Shown in pieces: positions 55,206 to 64,000 of a stretch of 64,000 nucleotides of DNA. The stretch spans positions 6,921,143 to 6,985,142 of the forward strand of contig CM068323.1 of NCBI GenBank assembly GCA_034766995.1, given 5' to 3'. Under the pieces are notes generated by a model. That model had not been told where the DNA came from. It was given only the letters and a program-made list of their open reading frames with translations, and did no database searches. Numbering within the stretch: the stretch's first letter is position 1; each line of letters opens with the position of its first letter. The DNA is from Acanthacorydalis orientalis (lineage: Eukaryota; Arthropoda; Insecta; Megaloptera; Corydalidae). The translations under genes were made by a program, and so were the position numbers.

Positions 55206-55864
55206 CATACTCACATACACACACACATTTATATAAATAATTACCTCCCATTTTCCTTCAAGTGTTTTTAAAGCATCACTGATTGAAGTAGAATCGACAA
55301 CTGAAGAATGTTTCAAACTTTGTGCAATTGGTGACTTTACTCTTAACACTGGTATTGGTAATGAGTCTTCTAATTGCCTTCGTTTTACGTTTTCTAATTT
55401 TCTTGATATATTTTTGTGTGTCAAATTGGAATCACAAATTTGTACTGGATTACTTGATTTGTAACTATTTTTGGTTAAAAAATCAGCATTGTAGTTTTTG
55501 ACAGGTAAAGAACTAGCAAACACTGAATTCTGGGAAATATTAAAAGAATATGGAGGTTTTTGTGAAGGAAGAGGAGAAATTTGAAATGGTTTTTCGGAAT
55601 ACCTAATTGGTTCTGATCTAGTATTTGCTTTTATGTCAACAGCATTTAACTGATATCTTCGAGGTGTACTTTGGATCTCTGGAACATTTTTTTGAATTTC
55701 TTTTTGATGACGGATGTATTCTTCTTCATTTCGGCGTAACTAATGAAATAATTTATATTAACATCATATAAAATTCGAAAAATGCCCTAGTCTGTATTCA
55801 AAAATTTTATAATTCACATAAATATACATATTGAAACATTAGAAAAAATATAAAAAAATATGCA

Positions 55865-55896
<32 letters not shown>

Positions 55897-58800
55897 ATAT
55901 GTATACTTCGTTCCTTGAATGAATTTATCATTATTAATTCCATATCATAAACATATATAGATTTATAATACCGTATATAAATTCATATAATATTTTATTA
56001 AATAGAAGATTGAACAAAAGCAAAAAATTTTTTACATTTTGCCTATCGCAATTACAGTGTATATGGTTGTCAAATTATATAGAAGTTTTACAGATTTTTA
56101 TTATTAAGTTCAGTTTCATCTGTATTTAATTAATATCTATATAAATGTCTTTACAAGGAAAAAATTAAATAAAAGCAACATTGCAGATATGAATTATTTA
56201 TCTAAGATAGAAAATGAAATTAGACTTTTAGACGAATAAATTTTTCAATAAACTTGTTCTTAAACAATATATAACCTTCTATTCAAAATTTTTAAAATTA
56301 GATTATCAGTCTACATATGTTATGTTTATGTTCTGTATACAGTAAAACAACTTTAAAATCAAATATATATATGTAATATATGGATATTAATTTATAATAA
56401 AAAAAAATGACATTTTACAACTTACTCGTTCTATTCTGGCGACTCGTTTAGCATCTTCACATTCTCTTTCTAGTTGAAGTTGACGTAACTGTCTCTCTAG
56501 ACGTCGTGTCTGTGCTTGCTCTTCACGACGTTCTCGTTCTGCTTCTTCTTCAGCTTGACGTTGCTTCTGTTCTATTTGTAGACGCAATTCTTCATGGTAT
56601 TGTTCACGTCTCTTTGCCTGATCCCATTTTTGCCGATTGACTTTTAAAAGTTCATTATCGATTTCCTTTTGTGAATTGATATGAAAACTTGGATAATATG
56701 TATGTCTTAAATCTGCCATTAGCTGTTCTAAAAAAATTATTGCACTTCACAATAACAAGTTGAACTAATATGCAAAAAAACTGTTTAAATGTAATTATTT
56801 GAATTTGATACGATCAGATAAAAAAATTTAAGATAAGTTTTTTTATATAGTTATTCAGTAAAAATTTTTTCCACAGATTCTGTTTGTGTGTGAGAATAGG
56901 CTTATTAGAAAGTTTTATAATTACAAAAATTCTTATTTTAATAAAAAGTTATTTGAAATACCTTTTACAATTCATGTTTTTAAATAAAAATCTCAATTGA
57001 CCCTTCATTTACTTATTATCCACTTTTATTATTAGAAATATACAAATTGATAATAAGCAATTGTTGACCATTTGTATTAAGATTAATTTACAAAAATTAA
57101 TTTAGCTTATGCTGAACTATAAACATTCAATTAAATCAAAAGATCATAAAAAATAAATAAAAAAATATACAAAATGAATATAATTAAATAAAATATCAAA
57201 TTTAGGAAAAAAATATTTTATAATCAACTTCAATATGAGATAACTGTAATAATATTTTTAATAGACACACATATATAATTACCTCTTGGACTGTTTTGTG
57301 ATAGTGGATAGTCTAAAGAAGGCACTGAATCTTGTCCTGGGACAATTATGTTATTTTGAGTGCCGATTTCAACTCGGTCGATTTTAACAGCCAATTGGTT
57401 CGCTCTCGATCGTTCGGACATTTCATCTGAATTTTGGTCAGTTTCAATTACAGAATCATTCTCTATTTGACGTACAGATACATCACGTTCAGCTGGACAT
57501 TGTGATTTCAATGCATACTGTACCTGAACGATTCATATTCTATTAAATATAATTTAAACTAATCCATTTATGTAACAAATATTAATTGATCAACGATGTT
57601 CGAATTCATAACTACTAATTAAAAATTCAATCATTCTAACAATTCTACATATAAAGAAATAAAATTTATATAAGTATATTTAATGTAATACGATAAATAT
57701 TACATGCAAGATTTTTCTTCTTTTTCTTTATTATTAAGTTTTTTTTATTTCTGAACAATGTATAAATTAATATCTACAGACAACAAATAAAACATCTACA
57801 GTCAAACTTGGATATAACAAGCAAGAATATAATGAGCTGATAGCTTTAACGAGCACGTTGAATTTGGTTTATATGTATTTTCATATAAACGTTTAAGTTT
57901 ATAATAAGCTTGTTTCATGAATATCCTAAGCAAATTTACCCATCTCTAAAAACTTTATTCTTTGCTTAATTGTTAATCAATCCTGATTTTGAAACAGATA
58001 GAGGGTAACTGTTTTACGCATCCTCAAATATAAAACTGTTAATATCATAATTATTTTAATTAATTTATGATGACTATTGTCACCAATGAATGAAAATCAT
58101 GATTTACAAGTGGTATGGTCTCTTCAAGCAAGGTAAAGAGTCAATGAATACAACTCACGTTCAGGAAGGCCCATTAACGCAACTTCGACAGAAATTGTTA
58201 AAAAAGTAGAAAAATAATGAAAAGTATGCTTACACCGCTTCAAATGCAATATCGTGTTAATGCATCAAGGGAATTTTTGTAGTGAATAGTTATTGAAGAT
58301 GAACTATGGGTTCATCACTATGAGCCTGAATTAAAGTAGGAGTTCAAGTAGTGGCATAGAAACAGTACAGCACCACTTAAAATATTTAAAGTGTCACTGT
58401 AGGTTGGAAAGATGTTGGCCATTGTTTTTTGAGATACAAAGGGCATATTGTTGATCGATTACAATGCTAAAGGTGTGATTACAACTGGAGAACACTAAGC
58501 CACTATAATTAAGGCAAGACAAAACAACTATTCACAAGAGCAATGTTGCAATGGCATCAATCCATAAATGCGGTTTCAAAATTCTGAACCACCCTCCATA
58601 TAATCCAGATCTAGCCTCTAGCAATTTTAATTTGTTCCCAAACTTGAAAAAAGTTATGTGGGAAGAAATTTTGGGGATGATGAAATCAAAGTAGCAATTT
58701 CAGCTCATTTTGGGTCAAAATGACAAAAAATATTTTTATGAGGGTTTAAAGAAACTTATTCAAAGATCGAAAAAGTGTATTAGAGTCAAGAGAAAATATA

Positions 58801-60311
58801 TTGAAAAAGAAAAATAATGACTGGTTTTGTTTTACCCCTCTTCACCCCTTCATTCTGCGAATTTTTTGATCTTTCATCATATATTTAAATAATAAAAAGA
58901 TTTTTTTTAGATAAATTCAAACAACTTAAAACGAACAGTAGTATTTGTATTCTTTGTGAAATGTCTTTATTTACTTAAAAATTACAGAATATCTAATTTT
59001 TTGGTTTATCAATACAATGATTATGATGAGAAAATATTTCTCTTTAGAATAAATATTTCAAAAAGTATAATATTAATAGATATACTGTAATTTTTAAGTA
59101 AATAAAAAAACATGTCAATAATACTACTCTTGACCCTATTTCAGTATTCTAAATATTTAATTCAAAGGTGTAATAAGAGTACTTTTTTAGAATATTGTAT
59201 ATGTACAACTTTGAAAATAATCAGTATTTTTTTATATTTCTCAATTTATAAATCACAAACTGCTTTCTTTTATTTATATTATAAAAATACTTTGTAAACA
59301 AAAATGTATATAGAATGGATGTCAATACAGAATAGATAAAAAGCTCTTATGTACAAATATAAGAATAAAATTATTTCAATTGCTTTTAATTAATAATGTT
59401 ACAGGTTAGTTATTTATTACTGAACACATCTGAAGCACACTTATTAAGTGAAAGCTTGATTAATATCGTAAATGAATTTATTCAATTCGTGTACGGTATT
59501 AACCGAACATATTGAATGTATGTAATAATGAAAACTCAATTAATATCAACATACAATGTGGTTTTTGACGCCTTGAAGTTCAGTTTGTACATATTTGTTA
59601 ACGGTGGTATATGAACAAGCAGGTTTACTTTCCAGTAATAGATTATTTTTAACAATATCATTATCCTTCAAAGGAGTACTTTCATCAAAATGAAATGTCC
59701 TCTTATTCTTCGTTTTATTTATTTTACTCTGAACGTTATTTTGCTAAATAAAAAAAATAAAAAATGCATATATATATATATATACATAAACATATTGGTT
59801 ATTATTAGAACTTAAGACATAAAAAGACTAGTGCATATGATTCTTAGAATATATTAAAAATTACACTTATTTAACATGTATAAATCAATCCAATAACCAA
59901 AGTTGCTAAAAAGTATTATGAATTGTATACATTTCTTCATTTTATTCATATGTAGAAACACACACATACACATGTAACAATACAATTATATTTCTATTAT
60001 GTAAACTGAATTGCTGAAGCATTTATAGTCACTTTAATTTTTTCAACATAAATACACATCCAGCTAATCTAAAAATATAAAGTTATTTTAAAAGTCTTGA
60101 TTCTCTTTTAAAGCATTTTTCATCACTGGCTTTGTTTCTATGAATAAAGTGAAATATTAAATTACATTTAAGTTAAGTTTTGAATTGAAACTCGTCCTAT
60201 TTATACAGGCCATTGTAGAATTGAAATATCGAACTAAAATTACATTTTGGCTTTTTTTGTTAATTATCAAAAGTAAATTAAATATAGATAATGAAATGGC
60301 ATTTATGTATG

Positions 60312-60342
<31 letters not shown>

Positions 60343-63300
60343 ATGTACATATATATATATATATATAATTATATATTCTTTTTTCTTAATACCACAAATT
60401 ATTGATTACATCCTGTAATTAGTTTTCAAATTATTTTAGAGATTGCATTTTACAATTTGAAAATTTTGTGTCGAAGCAAGACTTTATACGAAAATCTCAC
60501 ACCAAACCGAAGTTACTATAGCATTTAATCAGTGTTCATAGGCATTTCCAATATACATTAACCTGAATGGACGTACAAAAATACTTTGAATTTTTTCATA
60601 TAAATGTACCTACTGTTGAGCATTATGTAATTGTTGAAATGTATTTAAGCCTATTTGCATTTTTAATAAAATAAGAATTAACTAAGAATTTAATTCTATA
60701 TTTGACAAACTTTTATTAAATCACATAACATTTAAAGAGAGTAAAATATTAAGGATATATTATCAACACCTGAGCTAGATTTTTTCATTGAATTGTTTTT
60801 GTTTAGCAATTGTTTATTTTTAGTATTGTTGGGTCTATTTTTCAAACCAAATTATAATTACTATACAGAACTTCTGAAGAACTACATTTATAGAGTATGA
60901 TTAAATGATTTTAAAATATTTTTATTATTAAAATCACTTAAATACATACATTTTTATAAAAAAAATAAATAAATAAATGAGCATTAAATTTATAAAATCT
61001 TAATTCAAATTATTTTTCTAATACATTACTAATCTATCAAATTACTAATACTAACACATCAAATGCATTCTAGTTTTCATACAGAAAATAGTTCTAACTT
61101 TTGTTTAGATGTAAATTACTCTTTCTCGATACTCATGCATTTTTTCCATATAAGTATATGTATGCATGCACATCATGCATGATACATATACATACATATT
61201 GTAAATTTCTTACTTTTGATAAAAATTCTTGAAAATCAGCATGCCTTTCACGCATTAACTTTTCTTTTCGATAATCGTACTCTCCAATGCCTAAGTAGGG
61301 TTGTGTAGGGCCACGCAACTCTGGATTATTAGGGGAAAATTCCCCGTACCGTAACATATGTCTTTCAGGCACTGCATCAGCCTATTAAAAAAATAATTAT
61401 TTTAAATATATTACATTCTCTTCTTTTATATATATATATATAAATAAATATAAACACACATCCATATAAAAAAATACTGTTTAATGAAACTCAAAGCATT
61501 GAATAAAAATTATTAAATTTAGATTTACAATAAAAATAAAACTGATAAAATCATGTAACAACGTATGTATCCATAAATAAGAAATCAAAATTCATCATCT
61601 TTCAGAATTAAGAATATTATTTAAATGAACTGTCCTTTTCATACAAGTCGCTATTTGATTAATATGCGTTTTTTTTCATTATTACTTTATTTTTTATTAT
61701 TAATTAAATTTATGTACTTTGAAAATCTATTGTCCAGAAATATTTTTTACTTTGATTCGACACACAAAAATGATAAAAAAATTAATTAAAATTAGCAACA
61801 CGTATAGCTATTTATTTAATAACCCGTCAAAGTTTACGAGAAAATAGAAACATAGAAAGAAAAAACTGTTTATTGGTTTTTATAACACAATATATTTAAA
61901 CATAAAAAATACCTAAGAACGAAACTTAATGAACTAAATTTGAAACTTATGAGCTGACAAAGGAAACATTTCTTGTCACTTTGTTTTATGGACAAAGTGA
62001 CAAGTAATGTGGGTTTTTATTTATATAAGATGATCATTATTATTTAACATAAATTTAATTAATTATTTGTAAAACTCATATATGGTTTCCATTCCAAAAA
62101 AAATGTTTATTCAATACACAATAAGTATTTTTTTTTTAAATAAATACAATGTATTATTTTTATTATTACTTACATCACGCACCTTAATACCAGAATTCTC
62201 GGTTTGTCTCAATAAACTTTGTTTATCTTGAATCAAATTAACCTGCATATTCACAAAACAAAATATGAAAACAAATAAAAAACAGTAGCTTTAGAATTAA
62301 ACAAAAAAGAAAAACAATAAATCAACACAGTAATTTCAAATTAAACATTGGGGAATAAACGACTGCATGTGGGATTGCATAAATTCACAATTATGTTAAT
62401 ATTCAGTTTTAGTGATGTCATAACTCTATATCTAGTCGTTTTTAATCAATTAATTTTAGGTCATCAAAACCAATTACTGTTCACAAATACAAAAAGTACT
62501 GAAACTTTATTACAAGTTATTAATGAAAAATATGAAATAATTTTGAAACAGATTTCTTGATCTAAATGAATGAAATTTATAATAAAAATATGTGCATGTA
62601 TATATATATATATAATGTAGGTGTATGATGTATTTATATTTATAGAAGAATTTGGTAAAAAAGAAATGTTATTCTTCATAATAATTAAAAAAATACTATT
62701 ATATTATGTTCTTATAACAATATAATTATTTTATATATAGTTAAAAAATATAAAATATTGTTTTTATAAACTCATTTTAACTATATATCATTTTTCATAT
62801 CAACTTAAAATCTAAACAAGTAATGAAATGTAATTACACAAATTAGAACAAATGTCAAAAGCTTTATAAAAGAACATAAAATAATAATTGTATTAGCAAT
62901 TTCATAACAAAACATCTAAAAATGTCATTAAATCTATACAATAACTACAAATCTCATTCATACTTATTAATTTTATATTTATTTGAATCAAATATTTTTA
63001 GTAACGGATGATAAAAACTCGGAAAAATATAAATCAAGTTATACATATATGTGATTAATCCTAGGTTTAGACAATCAAAAAAATTATCTATAAATACAAT
63101 ACACAAATTTATTTTTAATGTTTCACAATTACCTATTTATAATCCTTTATTATGCAGCAATATTACTGTAAATGAAATATGTTAATCAGAAACGAATAAT
63201 TCGTAAATTTAAAGAAATTTCTAATAATAAAATTGTATAAAACATATATTTTTTAAAAAAATTAAACCTTACCGTTTCTTTTTCACAATAATCGCCACTT

Positions 63301-63606
63301 GAGTTACATATACTCTCTCTGTGATTTAATTTTTTTGAAGAAGAGACAGTTTCAAATGTTTTACTATTTGCTTCTCGTTCTTCAAAATTCGATTCTGTAA
63401 CTGATTTAGCCTAAAAAAAGTATTATATCAATGAATAAAAACATAGAAAACAAATTCTTGAATAATGTTTATAATGTGAAATAAAACAGTTCAGTTAATT
63501 GATTCTGGACACCAAATACGAAAATTCATTTAAAATAATAGCTAGCGTGACATAAAAAAACCCTTCTCAATATTGAATGATAAGACAAGATATAAAATCA
63601 ATAAAA

Positions 63607-63641
<35 letters not shown>

Positions 63642-63926
63642 ATAACACGTAATTAAATTGACACGCAATTGTAAATAACGTGCTATTCACTGTTTATTTA
63701 AAACTGACTTCAAGGTTAGAATTATTAAAAGTATTAAACAATTGATTAATACTTATAACAACAAGTGTTTAAACAACACTATAACAATGAACTTAATACA
63801 AGCTACGATGCAACTTACGTTTCGAAGGTTATTTTGTGTAGCTGTCGAATCGATACCTAACTTAATTCTTTCTTTCAGTAATTTTGATTTGTATAGTTTA
63901 ATAAATTGTCTTAAGTCGTCAGTCAT
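53089..63926 (-). CDS. CSPP1: CSPP1-like centrosome and spindle-pole associated protein
   Basis: A microtubule-associated protein of centrosomes, spindle poles and ciliary axonemes. Nine coding exons on the minus strand: 63819-63926, 63273-63410, 62174-62242, 61214-61381, 59555-59743, 57283-57523, 56426-56727, 55245-55739, 53089-53256. All junctions agree (phase 0 except one phase 1), giving 625 residues, much shorter than vertebrate CSPP1 (over 1,100). The N-terminus MTDDLRQFIKLYKSKL resembles that of CSPP1. Exon 4 has LGIGEYDYRKEKLMRERHAD, matching the conserved repeated CSPP1 motif with a Gly-Glu/Asp-Tyr core followed by a basic helix. Exon 7 is a long charged coiled coil (KRREQYHEELRLQIEQKQRQ and onward). 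The last exon contains a Q-rich helix (RMQLQQEQLRLDQAIQQ). The introns hold a long hairpin, a direct repeat and transposon remnants. Identity is from recalled motif similarity; one or two extra short exons cannot be excluded. Confidence 0.85.
54001..54115. repeat. Two tandem units of about 60 bp, G+C-rich
   Basis: Units start at 54001 and 54061 and share GTGGCGGCGCAGTTCGGAGA, then TCGAACGTG, then ATAACAAAAGTGTGTGCAT. The only clear differences are one extra T and an A/G change. Near identity implies a recent duplication. Each unit contains the small inverted repeat GTTCG...CGAAC. Confidence 0.9.
54209..54426. repeat. Long near-perfect inverted repeat (hairpin)
   Basis: The left arm, from about 54209 to 54312, is repeated in reverse complement from about 54315 to 54426. 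The central 65-70 bases (AGGTTTATCTTCTGCAATGA, GCACCATATGGATGTAAGTA and their complements) differ at only about three places. The outermost part (ACAAAAGTTAA) pairs again after a small unpaired stretch. The loop is only a few bases. No coding role is seen. Confidence 0.9.
55155..55202. repeat. (TA)n microsatellite in CSPP1 intron 8
   Basis: About 23 TA units, about 45 bases from the exon 8 donor on the minus strand. Confidence 0.9.
55740..56425 (-). other. CSPP1: CSPP1 intron 7 with a copy of the TA-associated MITE
   Basis: A 686-base intron. Between about 55960 and 56335 it holds inverted termini matching the family at 0.8, 4.0 and 12.1 kb: AAATAGAAGATTGAACAAAAG on one side and CTTCTATTCAAAA with ATTATCAGTCTACAT on the other. 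A TA/TG microsatellite lies at 55868-55902. Confidence 0.55.
57800..57865 (+). mobile_element. Possible pogo/Tigger-like terminal remnant
   Basis: ACAGTCAAACTTGGATATAAC is followed by regularly spaced copies of TAACAAGC, TAATGAGC and TAACGAGC, about 17-19 bases apart. This layout is typical of the termini of pogo/Tigger-type elements. No matching opposite terminus or transposase was seen. Confidence 0.4.
58080..58830 (+). pseudogene. Decayed mariner-family transposase
   Basis: Fragments in shifting frames on the plus strand recall mariner transposases. Near 58110 the sequence reads WYGLFKQGKESMN, the helix-turn-helix end. Near 58293 it reads ELWVHHYEPELK, the region of the second catalytic aspartate with its usual HHY. 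Near 58450 there is DRLQC, near 58600 a PPYNPDLASSNF stretch like the family's third catalytic block, and near 58770 KCIRVKRKYIEK, the usual C-terminus. Frameshifts and stops interrupt it throughout, so it is inactive. It sits inside a CSPP1 intron on the opposite strand. Confidence 0.8.
58966..59106. mobile_element. Small inverted-repeat element (MITE candidate)
   Basis: TTTATTTACTTAAAAATTAC followed by AG (58966-58987) is repeated exactly in reverse complement at 59085-59106. The 141-base unit has no coding content. No convincing target-site duplication was identified. Confidence 0.6.
59744..61213 (-). other. CSPP1: CSPP1 intron 4
   Basis: A 1,470-base A+T-rich intron with small TA arrays near 59768-59785 and a TA/TG/CA compound at 60308-60368. 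Nothing else is recognised. Confidence 0.7.
61382..63272 (-). other. CSPP1: CSPP1 introns 2 and 3 around the 69-base third exon
   Basis: Intron 3 (61382-62173) and intron 2 (62243-63272) are A+T-rich. A short inverted repeat, TTTCTTGTCACTTTGT and ACAAAGTGACAAG, occurs at about 61970-62007. No other gene is supported. Confidence 0.65.
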
Positions 63927-64000
63927 TGTTAAAAGTAATTTTGTAAATTAAATGGTTAAATCGTCTTTCGTATGAAGAATTTGTATCCATAATTTAAATA
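63927..64000 (-). promoter_or_regulatory. CSPP1 5' UTR, promoter side cut by the window end
   Basis: The 74 bases upstream of the CSPP1 start codon. They are too short to define a promoter. Confidence 0.4.

Larger units (their letters stand above)
53257..55244 (-). other. CSPP1: CSPP1 intron 8 containing a direct repeat and a large palindrome
   Basis: A 1,988-base intron. It contains a small TA array at 53398-53424, a 60-base direct repeat at 54001-54115, a long hairpin at 54209-54426, and a TA array at 55155-55202 close to its 5' end. Confidence 0.75.
57524..59554 (-). other. CSPP1: CSPP1 intron 5: transposon graveyard
   Basis: A 2,031-base intron containing a pogo/Tigger-like terminal segment (57800-57865), a decayed mariner transposase (about 58080-58830) and a small element with 22-base perfect inverted termini (58966-59106). 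The intron borders GTATGT and TCGTTCAG are intact. Confidence 0.7.

Noticed and set aside
61970..62007. Short inverted repeat CTTGTCACTTTGT / ACAAAGTGACAAG as a regulatory hairpin
   Set aside because: Single short stem in intron DNA with no other support; mentioned only as intron content.

Overview
This window is A+T-rich nuclear DNA from an animal, almost certainly an insect. Genes are split by GT-AG introns, the introns and intergenic DNA are full of long (TA)n arrays and decayed DNA transposons, and all six recognisable genes are conserved animal genes. A hymenopteran would fit the very low G+C and the long TA arrays, but nothing seen here proves the order. No bacterial, viral or CRISPR feature was found.

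Layout. (1) 1-24,878, minus strand: RIC-3, a chaperone of nicotinic acetylcholine receptors. Its short exons lie in very large introns. The introns hold a family of inverted-repeat elements, a piggyBac-like MITE, a short MITE with a target-site duplication, and many TA arrays. Intron 1 also holds an unrecognised 134-codon exon-like frame on the same strand. (2) 25,513-27,694, plus strand: cyclin Q (CCNQ/FAM58A), head-to-head with RIC-3 across about 630 bp. (3) 27,695-39,237: about 11.5 kb with no established gene. It has a diverged tandem duplication, TA/CA arrays and a few small sequence islands that look exon-like or conserved. Part may be 3' UTR of the next gene. (4) 39,238-42,191, minus: a type II regulatory subunit of cAMP-dependent protein kinase, five coding exons. 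(5) 43,197-47,179, minus: TER94/VCP/p97, the AAA+ segregase, ten coding exons. (6) 47,735-52,464, plus: cytoplasmic isoleucyl-tRNA synthetase, three coding exons with most of the protein in one 3.27 kb exon, sharing a roughly 555 bp divergent upstream region with TER94. (7) 53,089-63,926, minus: a homologue of the centrosome and spindle-pole protein CSPP1, nine coding exons. Its introns carry a near-perfect long hairpin, a 60 bp direct repeat, a fossil mariner transposase and other transposon remnants.

For five genes (CCNQ, PKA-RII, TER94, IleRS, CSPP1) I joined exons by hand. In each case all splice phases agree and the total length is that expected of the family: 252, 380, 803, 1241 and 625 residues. 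RIC-3 is joined with confidence from exon 1 to exon 6; its last exon (near 170-276) does not join in phase to the best donor of exon 6, so its C-terminus is unresolved. The genes are housekeeping or neuronal genes and do not form a single pathway. Their order says nothing about shared function beyond two head-to-head pairs that may share promoters.

The points most worth a second look are the alternative 3' exon and cassette exon of RIC-3, the filled and empty site pair at 12.3 kb and 1.0 kb, the TA arrays that sit at the same place in several copies of one MITE family, the 218 bp palindrome at 54.2-54.4 kb, and the exon-like islands at 33.56 and 34.52 kb. No clearly new biological system was found.
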